Below, in pieces: positions 1-9,722 of a stretch of DNA of 61,799 nt (position 1 is the stretch's first letter; each line of letters starts with the position of its first letter). A program made the translations under genes and the position numbers. Origin of the DNA: Branchiostoma floridae. Lineage: Eukaryota; Chordata; Leptocardii; Amphioxiformes; Branchiostomatidae. The stretch spans positions 1,204,761 to 1,266,559 of the forward strand of contig NC_049984.1 of NCBI RefSeq assembly GCF_000003815.2, in the 5' to 3' direction. The notes beneath the pieces were generated by a model. That model made no database searches. It saw only the letters and a program-made list of their open reading frames with translations, and was not told the origin of the DNA.

Positions 1-1229
1 ATACTAATATCTAATGATACCATAGGATCTGCTTGGAGATTAGCGGTTACCTGATTCCACGGCGCCGTGACCGTCCAGGGCGGGGCTGTACCGCCAGGTG
101 TGGTCGTCCCTTCCGACACATGGAGGGCCAAGAGTGACGTCACTGCAAAACAAGACACAGGTAAGTGTTCCAGCTATCTGGTTATAATTTGGCCTACGTC
201 ACATTACCTAGGGGTTCCACGGTGTCTGAAGCCGGGTAGACATCGGCTAACATAGTCACAAATAAATTTTTCTTCACGCGTTAGAGCGTATTTTTCTACC
301 CGGGCCCCTGGTTGATTTTAGGTTCGACCTGAAATTAACCCTGGCCCCGTCCGAGCCCCAAAGTGGCCCGGCAGCCGCCGGGGGTGTCGGCCCGTCCGAA
401 AGTCAGCCCCTAACTTATCCGGCGGGCCCCTTTGTGGAAGCGTGACGTTAGCTTTAGGGGGCTCCTGTCATACGTGACCGAAAACAGTCCCTACTTTTAA
501 TGGTTCAGGAAGAAAATGAATATGGTAAGGCAAAATGCTTCCTCCGTAAATTCGTTTTCGTAGTGGATCCTATTCAGTATTTACAGCTCTGTTTTAGAGC
601 CTAAAGTGTTGCAGTACACAAAACCACCTGGAGGGGCGCTATCGCCGTCATGGCACCAGCACCCCTTACCCCGTGTGCACCATACCAAACCCGATAACTT
701 TCTAGCGGGGACCAATGATCGCTGCTGACAGATCACCGACAATTACTAGAGTGAAGTAGGCAATTGAGTTCTAGTAGCGCGCTATTCGCGCCCTTGCCAC
801 CCCCCTCACACACACACACCGTTTTATATAGGCTAGCCTTTAACCAATTCAATACGCAAACATAGGCATAAGCTTAGTCAACGTGACGTATAAATGTATC
901 AAACGTGTTTACTCGTACCGAGGACTACGTTGGGAAACCCCCGCGGGTTTTTTCCTACCACAAAAAGGGCCCTTTGTAAGCCAAACAATTGAACCGGACA
1001 TCGGACACGTGTTACACACTTAAGACAAACAATAGGGCCTATTCACACCTGGCTGATTATTGACAGGGTAACCGTACACCGGTCGCACGGGAGTAAACGT
1101 TGGTCTGTGGGCTAACGAACATTTCCCTATCCAGAATTAATTTGGAAGTAGACACAAAATTTATGTCTTAAATTGATTTAACAGTGGGTTCCCGTTTTTT
1201 TCAGTCATTTTGTTGCTTCCACTTTTCTA
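1..1229. other. Non-coding repeat-rich segment
   Basis: No gene is supported here; open frames are short and lack homology signals or splice sites. Bases about 295-465 form a GC-rich block (key words GGTTGATTTTAGG, CCCGGCAGCCGC, GGCGGGCCCC) that recurs diverged at about 17140-17330, so it is an interspersed repeat. A short CA run lies at about 808-819. Confidence 0.5.
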
Positions 1230-1794
1230 CGAGGGGCGTGCAATTAGTAATGGTCCTGACCCATTTCCCATAGCAGGAGATTAATGAAACTTGGCACAGT
1301 TATTAGTCTTTCTCTTCATAGGAATCACCCAGAGTTATGCATTTCTCCCATCGTTTGATGCAGCTCTGGACACCGATTTTGTAGGACACCCCAGGTTGGT
1401 CCTCCAACTGATGCCTCATCAATGGCACAAGAGGGACGACCAGGTCTGGGAGCTGTTTCCACAGACTTCCAGCCACGTTTGAATTCAGGATGCCAGCGTT
1501 TTACAAGGTCATATGATGGGGCATCATCACCATAAGTTTCATTTATTTCATCAAAAGTCTTCTTTGGTGTGCGTCCTTTCAAATACAAAAACCGGATCAC
1601 TGCGCGACACTCAACTGGTTCCATTTCACACCTGGTCCATTTCGCACCTGACTAAGTTCAAACACCAGTAAATCAGAAACCACAATTAGTTCAGAGCTGT
1701 CTTTTGCAACATAACCCATAGAGATATGAATTATTACACATACAAAATTTCATTTAGATCAGACAACTGGAAGTGGCTTATTGCACGCCCCTCG
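1230..1794 (-). mobile_element. mariner-derived non-autonomous element with transposase N-terminus
   Basis: The ends are inverted repeats (CGAGGGGCGTGCAAT at 1230; complement ending at 1794), each bordered by a TA dinucleotide, as expected for Tc1/mariner. Minus-strand codons 1624-1325 encode about 75 residues of the HTH_48-type DNA-binding domain of mariner/SETMAR transposases (motifs AVIRFLYLKGRTPK, YGDDAPSYDLVKRW, ETAPRPGRPS). After that, similarity stops abruptly and the DDE/D catalytic domain is absent. It is therefore an internally deleted copy that cannot transpose alone but could be mobilised by a full-length relative. The 565-bp length is short against about 1.3 kb for complete elements. 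Confidence 0.8.
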
Positions 1795-1852
1795 TAAACC
1801 ATCTAACTAAAACATGTGTACTTTTCCAACAATATGAGAATGAACGAAAGAA

Positions 1853-2005
1853 AATCAATGAGACAGAGATTGGAAAGTCAAGCATGCATGAAACAACTTG
1901 TCTCCTGAAGGGGACGGCAACATTGTTTGGGCGACAAGGAACCACAACAATAACAAAGAAAGCACGCAAAGAAAGCGTGTGCAACACACCCAAGAATATC
2001 CCATT
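1853..2005. repeat. Dispersed repeat, copy 1
   Basis: About 150 bp closely match 2990-3142 in the same orientation, sharing GAGACAGAGATTGGAA, GAAACAACTTGTCTCCTGAA and TTGTTTGGGCGACAAGGAAC. Both strands are open, which is why several overlapping frames appear. I do not recognise a protein and treat it as an interspersed DNA repeat. Confidence 0.6.
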
Positions 2006-2092
2006 GATGTCTTCAACTTGCCAATTGACCGCATAACGAATGAGCCGAAAAACACACACTCCGCGGCTTGCAAAGTCAAAGTTCTGGTTTGA

Positions 2093-2937
2093 ATTCCATT
2101 CTTGAATGAATGAAAGTATGTTTACCTTTTACCCTTTGATGACTGCTTGTGATAAAAGTGCCTTAATGCCTTTAGCTTTGAAGTCTCCCCTTTTGTCGTG
2201 TTGACAAAACACGGCTCGTGTTGTTTTACGACCACAACTACGTGTCGCCTCGGCGGGAGAGGGAAATAAATCATTTTGTTTCTTCTCTTCTTTGTTTCAA
2301 CTCGTTCCTTGTACGAATGGGAAACATGGCAAGACTAGTGTTCGCCGAGGGTGCTGTCAGCACTCACACTCACTCACTCAGTCAAATATAGCTAGTAGTC
2401 ATAGGGTTAGTCTATGCGCACCTAAACCCATGTGTTATGAACCCATTATAATATATACACCACATGTATGAACGAACACCCCTACTGGGAATGGAAGAAC
2501 CCTGGAGTCAAGGAGATAAATAAAGATTTTGTCTCCAAATATTTTTCAGTCTAAAGTTCTGAAAATCACATCGTTACCGAAAATAAAGGGGGGTCCACAA
2601 CACCACGAAAACCGCAACACATAATTATTGTCTTATAATGTGTATGTTATCATTGGACAGGCTGACTACTCTTTTTCATTGACAGAAAAGTGGCAGATAC
2701 GTACAATACACATGATATATCATGATTGCAGTTGAGTTTTTTTGGCAGTCATGGCTACAAAAACTATAAAAAAAATGTCCTTCAGTAGAATCATCAGCAT
2801 TTTGAGTTGATTACAAGGACCAAGTTGCCTCTCAAACAATAAAAACACTCAGAACGTAGCCCCCTTCGGTGTAGGGTTACCCGAACATCAGCCCCCACCC
2901 CTCAGACTTACGTCCCAAATAGAAAAAAGGGGGCTCT
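2093..2937. other. No gene seen
   Basis: AT-rich sequence without a supported exon, RNA gene or recognisable transposon ends. Confidence 0.4.
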
Positions 2938-3200
2938 GCTGGCTAGTTCATGGGCTTTTTTTGCACTTTCAAACGTGCCCCCCGTGGGATAAATGAGACA
3001 GAGATTGGAAGGACAAACATACATGAAACAACTTGTCTCCTGAACGGGAAGGCAACATTGTTTGGGCGACAAGGAACCGCGACAATTGGAAGGAAAGCAC
3101 GCAAAGAAAGCGTGTGCAACACACCCAAGAATATCCCAAGGATGTTGGCTAGTTCACGGGCTGTTATTTTAACTTTCGGGCGTGCTCCCCTGTGGGATAA
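2938..3200. repeat. Dispersed repeat, copy 2, bracketed by 55-bp direct repeats
   Basis: Copy 2 of the 1853-2005 repeat (2990-3142) sits between two diverged direct repeats at 2938-2993 and 3145-3200. Both carry GGCTAGTTCA then CACTTTC or AACTTTC then GTGGGATAA. A third partial copy of the bracketing sequence is at about 54610-54660. The arrangement suggests one unit of a tandem or composite repeat rather than a gene. Confidence 0.5.
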
Positions 3201-3289
3201 CCGGGAAAAAGCTGTATATAAATAATACACGAAATCCACAAGACGCAGTCACAAAATATTTGACAGAATATATGTGTGTGTGTGACAAA

Positions 3290-3490
3290 TCCTGAAACTT
3301 GAGACTGTCCACTTTAACAGGGCTGCGCTTACCTCTGTTTCAATAGCCCTCGGGCCACACAACCACCTATCATATTCTTTCCCCATGGCGGGCCAATGCT
3401 GACTACTTAGCAGAGAAATCAGCATGCACGTTTTTAAGTCTTTGTTACGCCTCTGCTGGCGATCGAACTCACGGCCTACCAAAAGCATGG
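3290..3490 (-). repeat. Possible tRNA-derived SINE
   Basis: Read on the minus strand, GTGAGTTCGATCGCC at about 3457-3471 resembles an RNA polymerase III B box (GTTCGANNCC) followed by a tRNA-unrelated body. No full tRNA fold is present. This is a tentative call from the box alone. Confidence 0.3.
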
Positions 3491-4140
3491 GGAACTCTTT
3501 ACTTCAATGGCAATTGTGTTACCCCGATATGCTGTCGTACGACGCACGTGACAAAGTCTAAATAATCAATTTTCTTGTAGCGACCGAAAATTCACATTGA
3601 GACTTACCAATGAGGAGGAGGAGAGGAAATCCCGCTAAAAGGCTGCAGTCTCGCATGACTGGTGGCTTTGCAGACGAACTTGAGCTTGGTCAGGTTCAGA
3701 GTCGCGTTCTGACGTTACACGGAACACTTCCTCGTGCCGAAAGTACTTGACCGCGTGTTTTTGACCAGGATAGTTTCGTCTTTAGTGACGTAGGCCGTTG
3801 GGGCTGTTCCATTGAACTGGATGGGGGGTAGTATCACTATGGGGTACATTTATTTTTGGGAGCCCATGTTGTTGATGCATATGTTTGTTCCTAGATTTGT
3901 CATTTCAACCTTAGGAAAATATATCTTTATATCACTTTCATGTCATGAAATTCAGATTTCGGGGGCAGATAGGATGACATTCTTTGTCAATTCTAACAAG
4001 CACATTTCCGTCACGAGGCGGGCCCTGGAGACACCAGCCCTCCTATCGAGTCAACTTGCAAACGGTTAGGAAAGACAGGCACGCGTCAAAAGCTCCCCCT
4101 AGTTGGACACATTTAGCTAAATGTAGGATTAGCCTAACTA
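3491..4140. repeat. Intergenic, with a dispersed repeat at about 3745-3990
   Basis: The segment contains GACGTAGGCCGTTGG and a GTTCCATTgAAcTGGATGGGG core, matching in order a diverged copy at about 27790-27850. No coding signal is supported. Confidence 0.4.
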
Positions 4141-4147
4141 ATCCTAC

Positions 4148-4822
4148 ATGCCTAACTATATTCAAAATTGTGAAATTTCAATGTATGCCGATGACACGGT
4201 TATTCACTTCAGCAGCAAGGATTCTGGGACCATCGAGACTGCCCTTCAGACAGATCTCGAAAGGTTGTCTCAATGGTTTGCAGTGAACTATCTGTCGATA
4301 AACGAAGGAAAGTGCAAGTGTATGCTAATAGGTACAGATAAAAAACTGAAAACTTGTACAAACCATAAATGGTCAAATTATCAACCTGTGCTACATGTAC
4401 AAATACTTGGGTATATTCATTGACAATCAACTGAATTGGAAGTGGCACGTTAAAGACGTCCTTAGTAAGTTAAGACGAGCATTAAGTATTATGAAACATG
4501 TCAGTCCCTTTGTATCTACATCAGCACTTCGTACTCTATACAATACAATCTTCCTGCCGTACATCACATATGGAAGTACTGTTTGGGATACCGCACCGGA
4601 GCAAGACCTTCAAAAACTCCAACGAATGCAGAACAGGGCCGGGAAGCTGCTACTGAAGGCCCCCTACAGAACACCCTCGGCCGAAGTGTTGACTCGTCTA
4701 GGATGAAAGAACATCAAATGCATACACAGACACCAGAAGGCGTTGCTCACATACAAGGCTCTAAACAACTTACTGCCAGTCTACATGACAAACTTGTTTA
4801 CATACTGTAGGGAAAGGTCAAC
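4148..4822 (+). mobile_element. LINE reverse transcriptase fragment (C-terminal half), frameshifted
   Basis: Two overlapping frames together read as the end of a non-LTR retrotransposon ORF2. The catalytic YADDT motif lies near 4183-4197, followed by LSQWFAVNYLSINEGKCK; a frame change near 4395 leads to YKYLGIFIDNQLNW, ALRTLYNTIFLPYITYG and LQRMQNRAGKLLL, then a third frame with KALNNLLPVYM. These blocks are typical of CR1/jockey-like RT thumb and connection regions. The copy is 5'-truncated, lacks the endonuclease, carries frameshifts, and its 3' side is cut by the palindrome starting at 4825. It is a dead fragment. Confidence 0.8.
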
Positions 4823-4824
4823 TA

Positions 4825-6093
4825 ACTCGGCACAAAAAGTTTGGAATATGAACTTTGGCTGATCATATTTCTGTTGTTTCTGCATCAATTTCAATGTGTT
4901 ATATATCAATAGAAAACGTGTGTGATTTCCTTTCATATGGTATCAAATTCCTTATGAATATAAATTCGTGGAACGAGCACCAGGGCTGCTTACGTCAGTG
5001 GGTCACCAAAAAAAAGTGCCCAAATTTCCTTTTTTGTGTGCAACACTGTATCGCCCTGCTGGTATGGGTGCGTGTGTAAATGATTCAATCTGTCCTTTTT
5101 CACATAATCTTTGGAATACAGAACATCCAAGTTTATCTTTAACATTTTAGTAGAGTATATATGCCCTTTTGGCAGTTGGATGACCAAATCAAGGTGCGGA
5201 GGAGCCAAGGTGAATGCCACGTTGACTGTCGCACGGATAGAGCGTAACAGCGTGTAGCGCTTGGTGGAGGCAGTGTTATGTATGTAAGTGTGGTGTATGT
5301 ATGGCTGCCACAGGAAAAACAAGGTTCACCATCATCCTAGACAACCTCAATACTGTAAGATACAGGGACACCGTTTTTCATTCAGATGCAATGTCTTACC
5401 CCTTCAATATGGGGTCGAATGACATTCTGCAAGATTACACTGCCCGTCCACGCACAAAGTCTACAATAGTCGTTGCTCTGTGTGGACGTGTGTTGTAGTC
5501 TAACACTTGCAGAATTGCATTTGGCCCCATACACACGCTGACGAGGCATGGCATTGCCTCTGAATGAAGAATGGTGTCCCTGTATCTCACAGTATTGAGG
5601 TTGCCTGGGATGATGGTGAACCTTGTTTTCCTGTGGCCTTGTTTGCCTCCACCAAGCGCTACACACTGTTACGCTCTATCCGTGCGACAGTCAACGTGGC
5701 ATTCACCTTAATGGCTCCTCCGCACCTTGATTTGGTCATCCAACTGCCAAAACGGCACATATACTCTACTAAAATGTTAAAGATAAACTTGGATGTTCTG
5801 TATGCCAAAGATTATGTGAGATAGGACAGACTGAATCATTTACACACGCACCCATACCAGCAGGGCGATACAGTGTTGCACACAAAAAAGGAAATTTGGG
5901 CACTTTTTTTTGTGACCCACTGACGTAAGCAGCCCTGGTGCTCGTTCCACGAATTTATAATCATAAGGAATTTGATACCATATGAAAGGAAATCACACAT
6001 GCTTTCTATTGATATATAACACATTGAAATTGATGCAGAAACAACGGAAATATGGTCAGCCAAAGTTCATATTCCAAACTTTTTGTGCCGAGT
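4825..6093. mobile_element. 1.27-kb near-perfect palindrome built from a Tc1-like element
   Basis: The left arm 4825-5465 and right arm about 5465-6093 are reverse complements over almost their whole length; the right arm lacks about 25 bp near 5275-5302. The ends read ACTCGGCACAAAAAG and its complement, next to TA. In each half, converging on the centre, a fragment resembles the Tc1/DDE transposase core (LNTVRYRDTV, then LQDYTARPR matching the usual QDNARPH block with the second catalytic Asp). No complete transposase exists. It is best read as two truncated copies in tail-to-tail inversion. Confidence 0.7.
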
Positions 6094-6097
6094 TTAT

Positions 6098-6145
6098 ATA
6101 TAGATAGATAGATAGATACATAGATATAGATATATAGATACAGTT
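6098..6145. repeat. ATAG-type microsatellite
   Basis: A run of ATAGATAGATAG with ATATAGAT variants directly outside the palindrome end. Confidence 0.8.
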
Positions 6146-6214
6146 GGGGAGCTTACAATGTACATTAAATAGATAAATTGGCTAGATTCAATGAATCAGT
6201 TTTATGATTTTATC

Positions 6215-6567
6215 TTCCACAACGTCCCAGTGCCTCAGGTGTTGCCATTGTCACTTCCACTCTCCCTGTCATCATCCTCTTTGTCTAAGAGGTCGTCCTC
6301 ACTGTAACTATTATATACTGAGATTCCACTTACGGGTGGATCTGAGCATGAAAAAGTGGCGTAACTCATCTCCATGGTACAGAAGGCAATTTTCTAGTGT
6401 ATCAGATGTCACTTCCACTTCCATCGTCCTCTTGGTCCGAGAAGTTGTCTTCGCTGTAACTATTATCTGAGATTCATCTTTTGGGTGGATCCGTGTTAAG
6501 TGCTGTTATTCTTCTCCACTGTCTGTCTACAGTCTGACAGGAAGGTCATCCTCAATGTCCTGCTGTA
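6215..6567 (-). pseudogene. Decayed tandem copies of the kelch gene's acidic C-terminal coding segment
   Basis: Two diverged direct repeats (about 6245-6345 and 6400-6490) match the sequence coding for the acidic C-terminus at 6570-6680: GTCACTTCCACT, then GTCCTC, then GAGGTCGTC and GAGATTC in order. They lie after the stop codon at 6568-6570 and contain frame breaks. They are relics of a tandem duplication of the tail-coding segment, not a separate gene. Confidence 0.55.
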
Positions 6568-8342
6568 TTAGATGTTGCCATTGTCACTTCCACTTCCGTC
6601 GTCCTCTTGCTCAGAGAGGTCGTCTTCACCGTTACTGTCATCTGAGATTCCGCTCCCCTCTTCTCCATGGCTGGGAGGGTCCTTGTATATTTCTGTACCA
6701 TAATGCCTCAGGCACTGTGGGACCATTCTTGCCGTTAGACAGTGAACTTGAAGTGTATGTCGCAAACCCATGGAACCCAACCAGCGTGCCATGGGCGGAA
6801 CCAGACTGCTCTTGTCTTGTACAGACTGTCTCTGTCTGGAGTCTATATCTGACTGCCAAGAGTCTGTCTCTGGCTGATACTGGTTAATGTCAATGCTAGT
6901 CCTCATAGCATAAAGGTTCGTGTTCCTGTGTACCTTGAGGAGGTACAGGGTCTCTCCATACCTGGCCATGATTGTTGCGTGGGAGGCAAAACCATACTTT
7001 CCAGACTGCTTCCATTCATCTTTTGCAGGGTTGTATATCTCTGGGACCACTCCAATCATCGGTCCCATGTTCCCTGTACAGTAGATGCTTCCCTGATACA
7101 TGACGGCCTGAGGGTATGATGCTGGCATATTCCTGTTCGTTATCTTGTTCCACACGTTGTTTGTGGTACTGAAGCTGTAGCAGCCTTCCTCAAACTCACC
7201 TATGACATAGATGCTGTCACCAAGAGCCACAGAACAAAAGTCCCGGCACATGGGGTGGGGGAGGGGTGGTATGGTTGTCCACTCATCACGACTAGGGTCG
7301 TATTTCTCCGCTGTTTCCTTAGCGTCATCACCACCGATGGCATAGATGTACCCCTTCAGGTGCACCAGGCCACACCTGGTAAGGAAAATGTTACCAAGAT
7401 TAAGACGAATGTTGGGGGTTTTGGCAACTCATTCAAATCTGAATCATTATTACAGTTTAAGTTGTGCACATTTTCCTAAGACATATTAAGAACTTAAATT
7501 CCTTAGTTTACCACGAAGGTGAATTATCCTCCAAACTAACCAGGAAAACATCTGCTTGCAAGAGAGAGTTGACCTACCTGAGTCTTCGTGAAATCATCTC
7601 GCACCTTTGCTCCCAGGTGTTCAACAGATGGTTGTAATGGTAAATTTTCTTTAGCTTCTTGCAACCCTTGAAGTCACCCTTTTTTACGACAATTAACAAC
7701 ACCCCCTGCCACATACAGCTCATCTCCGGGAGTTACTGCTATAGAATAGCCGACCAGGTTGTTAGGCATATTCATCGTGTACAGTTCACCCATTGAAGGG
7801 TCGTAGCAAGGAACAGACATCGGGAAAACACCAGTTGAAACTCTCACAAAAATCTGCATCTCACTTCGCGCCTGTCCCAGCCGCCGGGTTGTGCTGTCGC
7901 TATAAACCAACTTGATGTCGGTTGAAAGGCACTTCTTCTCCAGGTCAACAAGTTGTTTGGAACTCACGAAGGAATGACGGAAGGACAGGCAAAGGTTAGG
8001 AAGGTGTCTCAAGCGTACTTCTTGGTCAAGTTCAACCCATCTCAGAGCAGCTTGGACAACGTCGTCTTCTGAGCTGGTCAGTAGATCATCCCTGGTGAGT
8101 AGTGACTGGAGCAGGGCAAGCGGCAACTGGAGAAAGGACGGTTGGAGGGCCACCTGGTTGAACCTGCAAATATGTCCAAAGTTGGTATTCCGGATTTGCA
8201 CAGTTGGACACGTCCAGATGGTTCTTCATGTAGTCTGCTGCCTGATTGCTGACAAAATCCACCTAGAAGCAACAAATATGGCGACATTTGCAGACCATTC
8301 TGCACTTGAGTAATCTAGAGTTTATTACAGCTAAGGGAACAT

Positions 8343-8390
8343 TCCATCCATCCATCCATCCATCCATCCATCCATCCATCCATCCATCAC
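8343..8390. repeat. ATCC microsatellite
   Basis: About eleven uninterrupted CCAT/ATCC units inside a kelch-gene intron, between two copies of an exon-donor junction. Confidence 0.95.
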
Positions 8391-8445
8391 CTACCTGTAG
8401 CACTTTGGCTGCAGACATCACAGCCTGGACCTGGTCTGTGAGATC
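8391..8445 (-). repeat. Duplicated 3' end and splice donor of the BTB exon
   Basis: Matches 8493-8547 (CTGCAGACATCACAGCCTGG and CCTGGTCTG shared) and includes the donor (CTACAG then GTAGGT). It lies about 100 bp downstream of the true exon end, in the intron. It has no acceptor of its own visible, so it is probably a decoy junction rather than an exon. Confidence 0.65.
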
Positions 8446-8868
8446 ATTGTGTACTCATTTGCATAGATGGGAAAATATCATGCCCTCATTACATACCTGT
8501 AGCAGTCTTGCTGCAGACATCACAGCCTGGACCTGGTCTGGCTCCGTCTGAAGGCGGCCGCCGGTGTAGGCATAGTCCAGAATGATTGCCATGGCTACCG
8601 GACTCACATCTTGGATGCTGATCCTCTCCTGTTTAGCCTCCGCGTAGCCGCTGGTGAACATGCCGCGGAAGTAGGGACTGCAGGAGGCCAGGACGGCGCG
8701 ATGGCAGGGGAAACTGGGAAAACGACAAATGGTGATTTTATTTTGAGCAGGGTTGTTCAAGGGCTGACCTTGAGTATCAGTCCAGGTCTGTCTTGACCGA
8801 AACAGGAAACGTTACAAACTACAAATAAGCAAGATCTCACTTACCTTCTCCCTCCCACCTCCAGAACC

Positions 8869-9365
8869 GCAAGGCTACACTGGACACCGAGTGCGGAACC
8901 ATCGAGGTCACCGGTTCCTCACTGGGTTTTCCAGTGATGGGTGACTCTTCGGCACTGGACAGCGAGTGATGAAATTATTTCGGCACTGGGCTTCTAGTGA
9001 CTACGTTCTAATACTAAAATAGCACTAGAACGTTCCAGTGCTGAGTTCGATATGCAAAAATTTGCACAAAAACACCCTAATTCACATGTTGCCGTGTTAC
9101 TGTTAGATTTGGTTCGGGGGTGTGGGGACTTGCAGAGGCGACGATAGTATAACTTTAAGTGCTTACTTTCAAATCCCCCCAAACGATGATTCATGTTTGT
9201 TCAGTAAACTGAATATTTGTCGTCACAGGTTTACCAGCTGAAGTTTCCTCATCACTGGAAAACTAGTGACGAGAAATATTCCCCACTGGTAAGCCAGTGA
9301 CGACGCGACTTCATCACTGGATACCGTCAGTGATGAGAAATTTACCCGTGACCTCGGTAGTTTTG
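8869..9365. mobile_element. 497-bp non-autonomous DNA transposon inside the BTB exon
   Basis: The ends are GCAAGGCTAC and the complement of GCAAAACTAC, flanked by the 10-bp direct repeat CTCCAGAACC (8859-8868 and 9366-9375). Removing the element and one repeat copy restores the canonical BTB frame DVVLEVGGR. Subterminal CACTGG/CCAGTG words occur many times at both ends (8917-9000, 9249-9330), as in elements with multiple transposase-binding sites. The 9-10-bp duplication points to a Mutator-like superfamily, but no transposase is present and the class is inferred. Confidence 0.75.
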
Positions 9366-9565
9366 CTCCAGAACCACGTCAGTCAGCTCTGCCCGCTCTG
9401 TTTAAACGATACAGATCTACAGGAAAGAACAAATCACTTGTAGACAATCTTCAGAAGCAGCGATTGTTGCTTTATTCCACTATGTGAGTTAGCTGGTTAT
9501 ACCGGCCATATAGATACAGATACAGAGCATTCAAGCCAAGTCACATTTCATGATAGAAGTAAAAT

Positions 9566-9722
9566 TGTGTATGTGTGTGTTTGTGTATGTATGTGTATAT
9601 GTGTGTGTGTGTGCTGCCTCTGTGTGTGCTGTGTGTGTGCTGTATGTGTGTATGTGTGCGAGTGTGTGTGTGTGTGTGCGAGTGTGTGCGAGTGTGTGTG
9701 TGTGCGCGTGCGTGTGTATGTT
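9566..9722. repeat. TG-rich microsatellite
   Basis: About 155 bp of GTGTGT with TGTATG and GCGAGTG variants. It generates His/Thr-rich and Cys/Val-rich open frames on the two strands that are not genes. Confidence 0.95.

Larger units (their letters stand above)
6568..9397 (-). pseudogene. Kelch-like (BTB-BACK-kelch) gene, probably inactivated
   Basis: KLHL proteins are substrate adaptors for CUL3 ubiquitin ligases: BTB binds CUL3, the kelch propeller binds substrate. Segments in transcript order: 9397-9366 (RAELTDVVLE), interrupted by a transposon, 8858-8845 (VGGR), 8713-8497 (FPCHRAVLASCSPYFRGMF to MSAARLLQ; BTB end), 8262-7578 (BACK: DFVSNQAADYMKNHLDVSNC, then NQVALQPSF, SLLTRDDLLTSSEDDVV, RWVELD; kelch start ELYVAGG), 7375-6568 (kelch units YIYAIGGDDAKETAEKYDP, SIYVIGEFEEG, acidic tail). 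Splice phases agree at every junction. Defects: the 497-bp insertion, a missing stretch of roughly 25 codons plus frame change near 8185-8200, and one extra base at about 7675-7685 (AAAAAAGGG). Further 5' exons are not identified. Pseudogene versus assembly error cannot be settled from sequence alone. Confidence 0.75.

Noticed and set aside
4855-5322. Open frames in the palindrome arms (for example around 5564-5824)
   Set aside because: They occur mirrored in both arms and do not match a known domain apart from the short transposase block.
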